Shown: positions 36,647 to 47,795 of the stretch, in pieces
Numbering within the stretch: the stretch's first letter is position 1
How the letters are laid out: every line of letters starts with the position of its first letter
NCBI RefSeq assembly: GCF_014695775.1
Contig: NZ_JACJOX010000030.1
Span: 124,001 to 188,000, forward strand
Source of the DNA: Leptolyngbya sp. FACHB-60
GTDB lineage: Bacteria > Cyanobacteriota > Cyanobacteriia > Phormidesmidales > Phormidesmidaceae
Length of the DNA: 64,000 bases
Direction of reading: 5' to 3'
Position numbers and translations under genes: made by a program
The notes under the pieces: generated by a model
What the model was told of the DNA's origin: nothing
Databases searched by the model: none
The model's input: the letters and a program-made list of their open reading frames with translations, nothing else

Positions 36647-39600
36647 ATGGCTAACAACCACGTTATCTTCATCCATCCTGACGGAGCCAGCCCATCTCAC
36701 TACGCCGCCGCGCGATTTGCCGATCTAGGCCCCGATGGCCGCCTCAACTGGGACAACCTGGACCATGCCGGGGTCTACTTGGGGCATATGGAAGACCAGC
36801 TCGGCGGCACCTCTAACGGGGGTGCTGTCACCCACGCCACTGGGGCTAAGGTGTATGCCGAATCCTTTGGCCTAGAGCAAAATGGCTCGGAGATTACGCC
36901 GCTATCGGGTAACACGGGTAAAACCATTGTTGAAGAGGCGATCGACGCTGGCAAGGTCACCGCGCTAGTGCAGTCTGGGGCTATCTTCGAACCGGGTACG
37001 GCGGCCTTTGTGGCTGAGACCGGCGATGTTGAGGTCGATGGCAGAACGGTTGTGCCTCGGGGCCAAACCGCTGAAATCGCTCGTCAGGTGATTGAATCAG
37101 GGGTTGATTTTATTTTGGCGGGGGGCGAAGTTACGCTGCTGCCAGTGGGCACCGATGGCTTTCACGGCACCGCTGCAGAATACGATGCGATCGCCAGCGA
37201 CTCCGTTCGTCGCCCCTCTGAGAACCTGATTGAGCTGGCTGAGCTCTTGGGCTACACCGTGGTTTATACCCGCGATGAGCTTTATGCCCTGCTAGAGCAG
37301 TCGGCAACGCCCCAAAAGGTGCTGGGGGTTTTTGCGCCCGTTCACACCTTCAACGATCGCCCCGAAGAAGTGCTGGCTGAGGCTGGCTTGCCGCTCTACC
37401 TAGAGACTGCGCCAACTCTCGCCGAAATGTTGGAGGTTACCCAGCAGCTGATGGAGGCCCATCCCAACTTTGAGAATGGCTCGATCGCGATCGTCGAAGA
37501 AGAAGGCTCCGATAACTTTGGCAACAACAACAACGCCGCTGGCACCATTGAGGGAGTGCGGCGGGCCGATGCGGCGATCGGCGTGGCCCAAGACTTTCTC
37601 AGCCGCTACGAAAACACTCTGATCATCACCGCTGCCGATAGCGATGCGGGTGGTCTGCAAGTGCGCGACCCCGTTGATGCAGAGGAACCCGTAGGCACCA
37701 TCAACAACAACCCCACCCTCGAAGATCGTCCGGTACCCCTCGACGGCGTGGGCGGCGTAGGCACCCTACCCTTTATCGCTGCCCCCGATGCTGACGGAGA
37801 TGTGTTTCCCTTTGCGGTGGGCTGGGCTGGTACTCCTGACTTTCCTGGCTCGATTGTCTCTAAGGCTGAGGGCCTCAACGCCGAGAAGCTGCCCTCCACC
37901 GTCGACAACACCGGCATCTATGAGCTGATGTACGAAACCCTGTTCGACGTAGAACTTGAGTCTCGCATTCCTGACGAAACTAAGGTTGCGCCTGCCCCCA
38001 CCGCTGAGACTGGCAACGTCATCTTTATTCACCCCGATGGCACCAGCCCCTCCCACTATATGGCGCTGCGCAACATCGACGAGGGGCCAGACGGTCGCCT
38101 CAACTGGGACAAAATGTCTAACGCCGGGGTATACCTGGGCCACATGGAAAACCAGCTGACCGGCACCTCTAACGCTGGGGCCGTCACCCACGCTACTGGG
38201 GTCAAGGTCTTCAACGAGTCCTTTGGTTTAGAAGAAGACAACTCCGTTGTGGTGCCAGCCTCTGGCAATGTGGGCAAAACCATTCTGGAAGAGGCGATCG
38301 ATGCTGGCAAAGCCACCGCGCTGATTCAGTCCGGTCAAATGGCTGAGCCGGGCACCGCTGCTTTTGCCGCCGCTACCACCAACCGCGACAGCGACGATAT
38401 CCGCGCCCGCGACAAGTACGCCGAAATTATCGAGCAGACCATTCGCTCTGGCACCAATGTCATCATGGGCGGTGGCGAGCTATACATGCTGCCCATCGGT
38501 GAAACTGGGTTCCACGTAGACGCCGACATGAGCGCCGCAGAAACGCGCCCCGAGCGTCGCCCCACCACCAACCTAATTGAGCTGGCGGAGTCCCTGGGCT
38601 ACACCGTGGTCTACACCGAAGACCAGATGAATGAGGTGGTGAATGGCAACAATCCTCCCGAAAAGCTGCTGGGGGTCTTTGCGGCTGACGCCACCTTTGA
38701 CGCTACCACCGAAGAAGATCTGGGGCTGAATACGGATTCTCCCCAGCCTCTCTACGTCGAAACGGCTCCCACCGTTGCCGAAATGCTGGATGCCACCCTC
38801 AAGCTGGTGTCCAACGATCCCGACGGGTTCTTTGTGGTGCTTGAAGAAGAGGGCACCGACAACTTCGGCAACAGCAACAATGCGGCAGGTACTATCGAAG
38901 GTGTGCGTCGGGCCGATGCCGCCATTGGTGTCGCCATGGACTACGTCGATAACGTTGACCCCAACACCCTGGTGGTCACCGCTGCCGATAGCGATGCCGG
39001 TGGTCTACAGGTGTTCCAATTTGCCCCTTATACCCGCCCCTCGGGTAACCCCATCTCAGGGCCAGCTCTGGGTGCAGAGGAAGCTGAGGTCCCGTTCATC
39101 TACGCCAACCCCACCACCGAGGCAGGTACCCCTGTCTTCCTGGATGGCGCTACCGGCAGCACCGGCAGTGTGGAGTTCCCTTGGGATTCGTTTGCCGCTA
39201 CCGACAGCATCGACGGCCCCATGGGCAACTTCGGTGTAGCCTGGGTGGGCACCCCCGACTTCCCCGGTAGCATCGTGTCTAAAGCCTACGGTCTCAATGC
39301 CGACCTGCTGCCCTCTACCTTAGACAACACTTTCATCTATGAAATGATGTACCGCACGTTGTTTGGGGATGAGTCGTTTGAGCCGCCTGTGGCTGAGTTA
39401 GTTGACCTGACTGGTATCGATGGCGATGTCGTCGTTGATATTACCGTGACCCGCGAGGCGACCTTTGATAACGTGCTGAGGTTCTACGAAACCGATGCCC
39501 AGGGGCGCGTGGATGGTCTTGTGGCTGGGGATGCTGGTTACGAGACAGCTGTTGCCGCCAACCTGCTCGATGCCGAGCTGTTTGTCGACAACCTGATGAC

Positions 39601-39802
39601 GACTAACGTAAACCTGACCTTGCCCGGTGGCACTTACTATGCCCCTGTGCTGCTGGTGGATGGTGACATCAATAACCTGGCTACCATCGGTGAATCCCGG
39701 ATCCAGCGCAACGGCAACGTTTGGGGCTTCGAAGACCTGTTTGACAATGACTTTAACGACTTGGTCATTACGATCAACTCGGCTGAGCCCGTTGCGGCGT
39801 AG
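36647..39802 (+). CDS. Tandem atypical alkaline phosphatase with C-terminal DUF4114
   Basis: 1,051 residues made of two similar alkaline-phosphatase modules (about 1-445 and 455-905) and a DUF4114 domain (about 916-1051) like that of the preceding gene. Each module starts with a metal-binding Asp in FIHPDG(A/T)SPSHY and has a probable Ser nucleophile in GTSN-GAVTHATG (Ser56 in module 1), followed by EEEG(S/T)DNFGN and TAADSDAGGLQV. By eye, the zinc histidines of E. coli PhoA are replaced by Asn and Ser in both copies. It may be related to the large atypical PhoA of Synechococcus. There is no N-terminal signal; export is probably through the C-terminus. Role: release of phosphate from organic esters outside the cell. 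Confidence 0.87.
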   Translation: MANNHVIFIHPDGASPSHYAAARFADLGPDGRLNWDNLDHAGVYLGHMEDQLGGTSNGGAVTHATGAKVYAESFGLEQNGSEITPLSGNTGKTIVEEAIDAGKVTALVQSGAIFEPGTAAFVAETGDVEVDGRTVVPRGQTAEIARQVIESGVDFILAGGEVTLLPVGTDGFHGTAAEYDAIASDSVRRPSENLIELAELLGYTVVYTRDELYALLEQSATPQKVLGVFAPVHTFNDRPEEVLAEAGLPLYLETAPTLAEMLEVTQQLMEAHPNFENGSIAIVEEEGSDNFGNNNNAAGTIEGVRRADAAIGVAQDFLSRYENTLIITAADSDAGGLQVRDPVDAEEPVGTINNNPTLEDRPVPLDGVGGVGTLPFIAAPDADGDVFPFAVGWAGTPDFPGSIVSKAEGLNAEKLPSTVDNTGIYELMYETLFDVELESRIPDETKVAPAPTAETGNVIFIHPDGTSPSHYMALRNIDEGPDGRLNWDKMSNAGVYLGHMENQLTGTSNAGAVTHATGVKVFNESFGLEEDNSVVVPASGNVGKTILEEAIDAGKATALIQSGQMAEPGTAAFAAATTNRDSDDIRARDKYAEIIEQTIRSGTNVIMGGGELYMLPIGETGFHVDADMSAAETRPERRPTTNLIELAESLGYTVVYTEDQMNEVVNGNNPPEKLLGVFAADATFDATTEEDLGLNTDSPQPLYVETAPTVAEMLDATLKLVSNDPDGFFVVLEEEGTDNFGNSNNAAGTIEGVRRADAAIGVAMDYVDNVDPNTLVVTAADSDAGGLQVFQFAPYTRPSGNPISGPALGAEEAEVPFIYANPTTEAGTPVFLDGATGSTGSVEFPWDSFAATDSIDGPMGNFGVAWVGTPDFPGSIVSKAYGLNADLLPSTLDNTFIYEMMYRTLFGDESFEPPVAELVDLTGIDGDVVVDITVTREATFDNVLRFYETDAQGRVDGLVAGDAGYETAVAANLLDAELFVDNLMTTNVNLTLPGGTYYAPVLLVDGDINNLATIGESRIQRNGNVWGFEDLFDNDFNDLVITINSAEPVAA

Positions 39803-39834
39803 GAGGTCTTGACCGCCTGAAGTTCATGCCTTTG

Positions 39835-39866
39835 GCCCCTGTGCTGGTTCAGCACAGGGGCTTTTC
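39835..39866 (+). terminator. Rho-independent terminator after the alkaline phosphatase
   Basis: GCCCCTGTGCTG-GTT-CAGCACAGGGGC is a perfect 12-bp stem followed by TTTTCTTTC, 32 bp after the stop codon. Confidence 0.92.
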
Positions 39867-40018
39867 TTTCTGCCTGGTTACCTCCATAGCCGTTGCTACG
39901 AAGGTTAAGAGGTTTTCATCGGTAGTCAGGCGATCGCTATAGGCCAGTTTGCCATCCCCTCTTTCGCTATAGGAGAATCGCAGTCACAGGATTACTCCCA
40001 GCGGAGACTGATCTAAAC

Positions 40019-40510
40019 CTAGGAACAGTAGAGGGTATCGCGGGTATTGCGCCCCGTTACCGGATTGGTACCCTTGGCCACATCGCAAAGCATTTTGTTG
40101 ACCTTGGGGTCGAGAAGCACGTCGGTAAAGTCGGCCCCATCGATAATGGCTTCGCGAAAGTCGGTGCCAAAGGCGTAGGCCCCCTCAAAAATGGCGTTGG
40201 TCAGATTGGCCTGAAAGAACCGAGCCCCATCAAGGGTAGCCCCCGTCATATCGGCACCTTCCATGTTGGCGCGGGCCAAGGTGGTGTCAAATAGGCGAAC
40301 CCCGCGCAGGTTGGCGTGACTCATGTCGGCGTCGGCCATGTCGGCGCGGGTGTAGTTGTTGTCGCGCAGGTCTTGGTTAGACCAGTTGGACTTTCTCAGG
40401 TTTTGGCGATCGTAGTTGGTGGCCTGGGCCGGGCTCACCCAGCTGAGGCAAAGGGTTAGCACCATCAGCGTGGCTACAACTATCCGACACAGGCTGGATC
40501 GACTAACCAT
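40019..40510 (-). CDS. Exported pentapeptide-repeat protein
   Basis: About 163 residues from ATG 40510 (GGGAGCC ahead); a start three codons upstream is possible. A signal peptide (IVVATLMVLTLCLSWVSPAQA) is followed by a pentapeptide-repeat coil (about 45-135) with A(D/N)(L/M)xx repeats, and a C-terminal tail with two Cys (LCDVAKGT..., LYCS) that could form a disulfide. It resembles lumenal pentapeptide proteins of cyanobacteria and chloroplasts, whose function is not settled. Confidence 0.85.
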   Translation of the reverse strand: MVSRSSLCRIVVATLMVLTLCLSWVSPAQATNYDRQNLRKSNWSNQDLRDNNYTRADMADADMSHANLRGVRLFDTTLARANMEGADMTGATLDGARFFQANLTNAIFEGAYAFGTDFREAIIDGADFTDVLLDPKVNKMLCDVAKGTNPVTGRNTRDTLYCS

Positions 40511-40771
40511 GGCTCCCAATGTTTCGCATCAAATCTTACATATTTGAGTTTACAGGTTGACTTGGGCCAAATTAATCCCCCGGCCTGTAGGTATGCTGTG
40601 ACTCTGCCCGCGACAATCTTCTAGAATGTTGCCGCGACTCTTGTCGTTATGCTAGCTGGGACTGTTGGCGAGCCTGAAGCGCTGCGTTGCACTGAGGGCG
40701 GTTTCAGTGTTGAATCGTTCTGTTGGCGTTCTTTATATAATGGGCATTTTGCACCGTTGCCCGCCCCTACC

Positions 40772-42240
<1,469 letters not shown>

Positions 42241-42244
<4 letters not shown>

Positions 42245-43728
42245 GGTAACCACTGGCGGCCCAATGCCACAAAGGTTTGGCGGTGCTGGCAAAAGAGGGT
42301 GTAAGCGTAAATGCCGACAATTCCCAGCAGGCAGAGGTGGGTCAAGGTGCCGTAGGTGCCTATGACATTGCCCGGCATCCAGCCGTGAATGTCGATTAGC
42401 TGGTTCATGTCGCCATGCTCGGCCTCACCCCACAGACTGCCAAAGGGAATCGAGGCTTTGCCCTTGGGAACTTGCTGCCACAGCCACACCTGACCCCAAA
42501 AGCAAAAGGCCGCCCCCAGCACCACCGGAAAGCGGTAAAAATCCCACCGAAAGTAGTGGGGGAGGGGGAAGTAAAAGCCCACCATCAGCAGGGCAGACAG
42601 ATAAATTTCGCCCCCCACGCCGCCAAAGGCCATCAGCATGTCAAATCGCTCAGCGGGCAGCAGCCAGGTCATATAGAACTGCACCACAGCCAGCACTGTG
42701 GCCAGCACCATAGGCCAACGTTGGCCCTCGCGTCGTCCGACCCAGAAGAGCAGACCCAGCAAAACAAGAATGGCAAGGTAGACTAAACCCGATCGCTGGG
42801 GATTGTAGCTCGTCCAGCCGATGGGCAGGGGTAGCGCCTGCCGTCCCGACAGCCAGGCGACGGTGGCATGACCAAACTCATGGAGCCAAATTTTGATGCC
42901 GAACAGCAGCGCATTCACGATGGGCATGGCGTTCATCAGCACCCCCAGCAGCAGCAACCCCGGAAAGATTAGCCCATTGCTGTAGCGGTTTTGAAATGAC
43001 AGCAAATCGGTGTCGTCTGCTGGTGGGTTGGGCTGGAGTTTTGTTTGCCGGAGTGGCGATCGCCGCCCCGGCTCTATACCTGTAGTGGGGATCGCCTCTA
43101 GCAGAGTGGTGCTAGCAGAATCGGCCTCGGCAACAGCACTCTGCTCTAGATGAGTTTTGAGGGTAGTGAAAGCCCACTTGAGGGGCTCCAGGGCAGCGCG
43201 ATCGCCCAGGCGAAGCAACTCTGCCCGCCGCTTGAAATACACAGCCTCTACCTGAGGCAACGGATTTCCCAGAGATAGCCCCAGTTCCTCGTAGGCACGA
43301 ACCACTGCTACTGGCGTTGGGGCAGCGGTGAAGGGACTCGGTTGGGGGTCCGGGGTAGTAGCTCTGCCCTCATCAGGTAAGGTTGACGTCTCCCGGAACT
43401 GTGACTCGTCAGACAGGGAAGCCTCTGAGGACAGCGACAGCAGGGCAATTTCCTCACTCCAAACAGGCTGAGCATCGCCTGTTTGTATGCCGTAGAGTTG
43501 CACAATACCAGTGACAGACGGCTGCAATTTTTCCATGGTGCGGCGAACGTAGGCCACCGTTGCCGGTTGAGGTGGGGCGGGGCAGCCGCTAAACCACAGC
43601 TGCAAACAGTAGCTGTGGCGATCGCCCCGCACGGTAATGCCCTTAGGCTTGAGGGCGTGGGTAAGCAGGGCGGCGATCGCCGCAGCATCCCCATCCTTGG
43701 CTTGCTCCAGTAGCGAAGGAGTCGTCAT
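42241..43728 (-). CDS. Polytopic membrane protein with HEFGH metalloprotease-like motif
   Basis: 495 residues. The N-terminal 200 are soluble and include a segment (LGLSLGNPLPQVEAVYFKRR, near 150) that resembles the J-domain-like modules fused to cyanobacterial membrane proteins. The C-terminal 280 residues have about seven membrane helices. The first of these carries HEFGHATVAWLSG (near residue 285), the HExxH zinc motif in the setting used by site-2-type (M50) proteases. A second motif (LDG or NPDG) is not obvious, so activity is not certain. It overlaps the convergent cysS at the stop codon. Confidence 0.65.
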
Positions 43729-43852
43729 CGCGTTGGGCTATCCCGTACCGTAGATATTCCCAGATTACCCAACCGCCACCGTCGGTACCCGTCCCCCGAT
43801 AAGATGGTTGGCACAGATTTAACAGTAGGAAGCCAACCATGAGGGCAGGGTT

Positions 43853-45271
43853 TTGAGCACAGCGGCTAGCCCCGGCGGCCTGGTGATCGCGGGCGAGCGC
43901 AGCGGCGTGGGTAAGACCACCGTCACCCTGGCGCTACTGGCGGCCCTGGCGCAAAAATCGCCCCGCGTGCAGTCGTTTAAGGTGGGGCCAGACTACATCG
44001 ACCCAATGTTTCACCAGCAGGCGACGGGGCGACCTTGCTACAACCTCGACCCTATTCTGACCTCAGAAACCTACGTTCAGCATTGCTTTGCCCACCGCTG
44101 CCAAGGGGCCGACTTTGCCCTAGTCGAGGGAGTCATGGGCCTATTCGACGGTGCGTCTGGGCTCTCGGATGTTGCCAGCACCGCCCATATCGCCCGTCTG
44201 CTGAACTTGCCGGTGCTGCTGGTGGTCGATTGCAGTCGTCTATCGCGATCGGTGCTGGCCATCGTTCACGGCTACCGCAGTCTCGATCCGCGCGTCAAGC
44301 TTGCCGGGGTGGTGTTAAACCGGGTGGGCAGCGATCGCCACCTCGAACTCCTCACCGATGCCCTGGCCAGCATCGACCTGCCCATTCTTGGCGTGTTGTG
44401 GCGGCAAACTGCGATCGCCCTCCCCGATCGCCACTTGGGCCTAGTGCCCACCGCTGAACTCCCCCAACTCCCCGACATCCTCGATTGCCTCGCCCATCTC
44501 GGCCACACCTGCTTTGACTGGGATGCCCTCACGCCCCTCTTAGAAACATCAAGCGTTTCGGGGTTAACACCAGCAAGCTATCCCGTCACCCCGTCACCCC
44601 GTCACCCTGTCACCCCCTCACCCCGGATCGCGATCGCTCAAGACCCCGCCTTCAGCTTCTACTACCCCGACAACCTCGACATCCTTACCGCCTTAGGAGC
44701 TGAGATTATTCCCTGGAGCCCGCTGCGGGACGCCCATCCTCCTGCCGATGCCGATGGGTTGTACTTTGGCGGCGGCTTTCCTGAAATGTTTGCGGCGGAG
44801 CTAGCTGCAAACCAGGACCTGCGGTCAACGCTCAAGGCGCTCATTCATCAAGGCTTACCCGTCTATGCTGAATGCGGCGGGCTGATGTATCTAGCCACTA
44901 CCCTGGTCGATCTAAACGACAATGCCTGGCCCATGGTCGGCGTGCTGCCCACCAGTGTGCGCATGACCGGACGACTCACCCTGGGCTACCGTCACGCCCT
45001 GGCAGAACAAAGCAGTTTACTCCTACAGGCCGGTCAAACCATCTGGGGGCACGAGTTTCACCGCTCTGAGGCAGAAACGCCCTCTTCCTCGCCCCTGTAC
45101 CAACTCAAGCGCTACGGAGCAACGCAGCGCCACGCCACTGAGGGCTGGGCACCACATCGTATTCACGCCTCGTACCTGCATCTGCACTGGGGCGGCTGCC
45201 CAGAGGTCGCGCAAGCCCTGGTTGAGGTCTGCCGACAACATCGCCAGGGCCTAAGTCCAGGCCCTGATTAG
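43853..45271 (+). CDS. cbiA: Cobyrinic acid a,c-diamide synthase
   Basis: 472 residues with a TTG start; the only near ATG (43839) stops after five codons. It amidates the a and c carboxylates of cobyrinate with ATP and glutamine. The P-loop-like [15 protein letters not shown] is near residue 14, [12 protein letters not shown] near 43, and the amidotransferase nucleophile Cys341 is in [10 protein letters not shown], with YLHLHWGG at the C-terminus. Between the two domains (about 240-265) a Pro/Ser/Thr-rich linker is encoded by an octamer tandem repeat. petG follows 47 bp downstream. Confidence 0.93.
   Translation: MSTAASPGGLVIAGERSGVGKTTVTLALLAALAQKSPRVQSFKVGPDYIDPMFHQQATGRPCYNLDPILTSETYVQHCFAHRCQGADFALVEGVMGLFDGASGLSDVASTAHIARLLNLPVLLVVDCSRLSRSVLAIVHGYRSLDPRVKLAGVVLNRVGSDRHLELLTDALASIDLPILGVLWRQTAIALPDRHLGLVPTAELPQLPDILDCLAHLGHTCFDWDALTPLLETSSVSGLTPASYPVTPSPRHPVTPSPRIAIAQDPAFSFYYPDNLDILTALGAEIIPWSPLRDAHPPADADGLYFGGGFPEMFAAELAANQDLRSTLKALIHQGLPVYAECGGLMYLATTLVDLNDNAWPMVGVLPTSVRMTGRLTLGYRHALAEQSSLLLQAGQTIWGHEFHRSEAETPSSSPLYQLKRYGATQRHATEGWAPHRIHASYLHLHWGGCPEVAQALVEVCRQHRQGLSPGPD
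44582..44624 (+). repeat. Octanucleotide tandem repeat inside cbiA
   Basis: CCCGTCAC occurs three times in a row, then as CCTGTCAC and CCCCTCAC. The 8-bp period is not a multiple of three, so the repeat is read in shifting phase and gives a VTPSPR-type linker. It resembles the short tandem repeats (STRRs) of filamentous cyanobacteria. Confidence 0.85.
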
Positions 45272-45318
45272 TGTTATGGTTAGACCATAGACTTTTGTTG
45301 AGACAAGGAGTTATTGCT

Positions 45319-45432
45319 GTGGTTGAGCCTTTGCTAAGTGGCATCGTTTTAGGGTTTATTCCTGTCACCCTGGCCGGGCTTTTCGTTGCGGCTTACCTGC
45401 AATATCGCCGGGACAATAAGCTTAATTCATAG
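45319..45432 (+). CDS. petG: Cytochrome b6f complex subunit PetG
   Basis: A 37-residue single-span protein with a GTG start and a strong AAGGAG site. [20 protein letters not shown] (residues 2-21), then [10 protein letters not shown], matches PetG almost exactly. PetG is needed for assembly and stability of the b6f complex in the thylakoid membrane. It follows cbiA on the same strand. Confidence 0.96.
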   Translation: MVEPLLSGIVLGFIPVTLAGLFVAAYLQYRRDNKLNS

Positions 45433-45482
45433 CCTAGTAGCTGGGGGAAGGGCGATCGCGCTCGCTTCATTTGCTTTAAGAA

Positions 45483-46754
45483 TCACTCAATGGCATCCCC
45501 CAGCCATCCAAACGCTAGATAGGCACTACCGACCGCCGCTTCCACCGAGGCGGCGTTTTTAATGGGCACTGGCAGCAGGGCAGCTCGCAGTTGTCGCCAG
45601 GTCTCGTTGGCGGCACCGCCCCCAGCCGTGAAAATTTGCCGCAGGGGCGAGGCCCCATGCTGGGTAAGCAGCTCGTATCCTCGCTGCTCAATGCGGGCGA
45701 TGCCCATCAGCAGGCCGTGCAAAAACTGGCTGTCATCCTCTGGGCGGGGCGAGAGCCGCGGAGCTAGGGTGGGGTCATTAATGGGAAAACGCTCCCCCGG
45801 CTGCACCAGGGGGTAATAGTCTAGCTCCGTGGGCACGGCGGGATCGATGTGCTGGCTCAGGGCGACTAACGCCTCTCGGTCAAAGAATTTTTCGAGCACG
45901 GCACCGCCGCTGTTGGAGGCACCGCCTACCAGCCAATGGTTTCCTAGCCGGTGGCTGTAGATGCCGTAGTCTCCCACATCGACTCGCTGGTTGCTGAGCA
46001 GTTTGATGGCCAGGGTTGACCCCAGGGAGGTGACCCCATCTCCTGGGGCGATCGCGCCGCTAGCTAAAAAAGCCGCAATGCTGTCGGTGGTGCCTGCCAT
46101 CACCTGGCACTGGGGAGATAAGCCAAACTGTTGAGCCACGCTTTCTGTCACGCATCCCACCAATTCCCCCGGCGCTAACATCCGCGGCAGCAACCGACTC
46201 CACGGCTGCCCCTGCATCCAGACGGGGTAATCTAGGGCACCCACGTCGTAGCCCAGCTTGAGGCTGTTGTGGTAGTCGCTCAGCCCCCGTTGGCCGTGGA
46301 GCTGGGCGCTAAGCCAGTCGGCCTGGTGCAGCAGATAGGTCGCTTGGCTCCAGATTGAGGAGGGCAACGTTTGGTGCCACCACACCAGCTTGGCCAGGCT
46401 CGATGTGGCGCTGGCAGCGGGGCTTTGGGCAGGGGCCAAGGCTTTGACGGTTTCTAAGGATTCTCTGCAAGGATGGTTGTAGAGCAGTGGCGGTGTCAGC
46501 GATTCCCCAACCTGGTTGCACAGCAGCACGGTGGCCGAGGTGCCGTCGATCGCCACTCGGCCAATCTGGGGAGCGAGCGCCTCCGGCAGCGCCTCTAGCA
46601 GAGCAAATAGCCCCTGCCGCCAACATTCTGGGGCGGGTAAGTCGGGGTAGCCCTGGCGATATTGCCAACATAAATGCCGCTGCGGATCGACCACAGCGGC
46701 ACGCACCCCAGAGGTGCCAAAGTCTATACCCAGAGCCAGGGGAAAGGTCGTCAC
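45483..46754 (-). CDS. FGGY-family carbohydrate kinase (ribulo-/xylulokinase-like)
   Basis: 423 residues. The N-terminal phosphate-binding loop GIDFGTSGVRAAVVD (about 9-23), the GTTDSIAAF turn (near 220) and the C-terminal FTAGGGAANETWRQLRA block are FGGY features. It phosphorylates a sugar with ATP. The shorter cyanobacterial/plant group to which it looks closest includes a Synechococcus elongatus enzyme described as a D-ribulose kinase; which sugar is used here is not certain. It begins 37 bp after apcF on the same strand. Confidence 0.85.
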   Translation of the reverse strand: MTTFPLALGIDFGTSGVRAAVVDPQRHLCWQYRQGYPDLPAPECWRQGLFALLEALPEALAPQIGRVAIDGTSATVLLCNQVGESLTPPLLYNHPCRESLETVKALAPAQSPAASATSSLAKLVWWHQTLPSSIWSQATYLLHQADWLSAQLHGQRGLSDYHNSLKLGYDVGALDYPVWMQGQPWSRLLPRMLAPGELVGCVTESVAQQFGLSPQCQVMAGTTDSIAAFLASGAIAPGDGVTSLGSTLAIKLLSNQRVDVGDYGIYSHRLGNHWLVGGASNSGGAVLEKFFDREALVALSQHIDPAVPTELDYYPLVQPGERFPINDPTLAPRLSPRPEDDSQFLHGLLMGIARIEQRGYELLTQHGASPLRQIFTAGGGAANETWRQLRAALLPVPIKNAASVEAAVGSAYLAFGWLGDAIE

Positions 46755-46791
46755 GAAGCAGCCGTTCGCTATACCATTCCTCGAACCTCGC

Positions 46792-47301
46792 CTAGATGCT
46801 GGTCTCGCTGATCGAACGGGTGATGTAGTCGAAGGGATAGTCGACTACAGAAGGATCGGCGACACCCGCTTCCTGTATCTTGGCTTTCACAATGTCTTTC
46901 ATCAGCTGAATGCCGATTACCGTGGGGGCAATGGGCACGCCTAGAGAGTTGTAGGTTTCGCGCAGCCCGGCCAGCACTCGCTCGTCGAGCACGTCGGGGT
47001 TACCAGCCACTAGGGCATAGCTGCTGTAGCGGAGGTAGTAGTCCATATCGCGCAGGCAGGCGGCGTAGCGGCGGGTAGTGTAGGCATTGCCGCCGGGGCG
47101 AATCAGCTCGGGGACTTGGGCAAACAGGGTAACGCCGGCTTCTTTGACAATGCCAGCGGCGTTAGCGCTGATAACTGCCGCCGCCTTGATGCGATCGAGA
47201 CCGCTGTCAAAGTAGGACTTAATAGAGTCGAGGGCGCTGCTATCGAGATAGCGTCCAGTGTTGTCGTAGTTCTTGATTAGCGTGGTGACAGCGTCCCGCA
47301 T
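46792..47301 (-). CDS. apcF: Phycobilisome core beta-type allophycocyanin ApcF
   Basis: 169 residues from ATG 47301; the frame is open to 47331. It has the phycobiliprotein fold with the bilin-binding Cys82 in RRYAACLRDMDYYLRY and the methylated-Asn site Asn72 in RPGGNAYTTRR. The N-terminus MRDAVTTLIKNYD and ELIRPGG are specific to ApcF (beta-18) rather than ApcB. ApcF pairs with the ApcE terminal emitter in the phycobilisome core. The divergent neighbour is glnA. Confidence 0.94.
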   Translation of the reverse strand: MRDAVTTLIKNYDNTGRYLDSSALDSIKSYFDSGLDRIKAAAVISANAAGIVKEAGVTLFAQVPELIRPGGNAYTTRRYAACLRDMDYYLRYSSYALVAGNPDVLDERVLAGLRETYNSLGVPIAPTVIGIQLMKDIVKAKIQEAGVADPSVVDYPFDYITRSISETSI

Positions 47302-47560
47302 AGGTGGTTTCTCCCAACTCTCACTTGGCAAACAGCATTTTATAAATGGTGGCAGGCGCAGGCTGCCCGTCCCTGGCTAAAGGTTCTAAACCCCAAAGGC
47401 CAAAACCCTAATAAATACCAGGTTTTATCTTCGAAGAAGTTTACCACGGGGGCTTAACCCCTGGGTTGCCCGAGCCCGCCAGAGACGGGACTTGATGAGC
47501 GAATTGTTACAAAACATCATGGTCTGACCCAGCGCTTTTGTTAGCTTTCCCTGACAAAAA

Positions 47561-47602
47561 GTAGTAGGTGATACAAAACGGACTAACCCCTCTCCCTAGG
47601 AT
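47561..47602 (+). promoter_or_regulatory. NtcA-activated glnA promoter
   Basis: GTA-gtaggtga-TAC (47561-47574) is a perfect GTAN8TAC box. TAGGAT (47597-47602) fits TAN3T and starts exactly 22 bases after the box. This is the class II NtcA promoter layout known for cyanobacterial glnA. The leader to the ATG is about 190 bases long. Confidence 0.9.
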
Positions 47603-47795
47603 AATTCTGATGAGCTGATACCTGTGGAACCAGCAGGGTCAGAGTGCCCGTGCCGACAAACCGGTGTTGCATAGGGCTTGCCTGGTGCAGCCTTGCCGAT
47701 TTGGCAGGGAATTTGGGACGGAGCCAGGGCATCATCTACGACGAGTTAAATCGGTTTCCCCACGTTTGAACGCTAAAGAGGCTAAGGAGTAGTTC

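Noticed and set aside
40649..40771. N-terminal extension of cysS
   Set aside because: The family N-terminus starts at 40772; the extra 41 codons have no counterpart.
43839..43856. Five-codon leader peptide (ATG to TGA) overlapping the cbiA start
   Set aside because: Too short to judge; it may simply result from the TTG start with a G-rich ribosome site.
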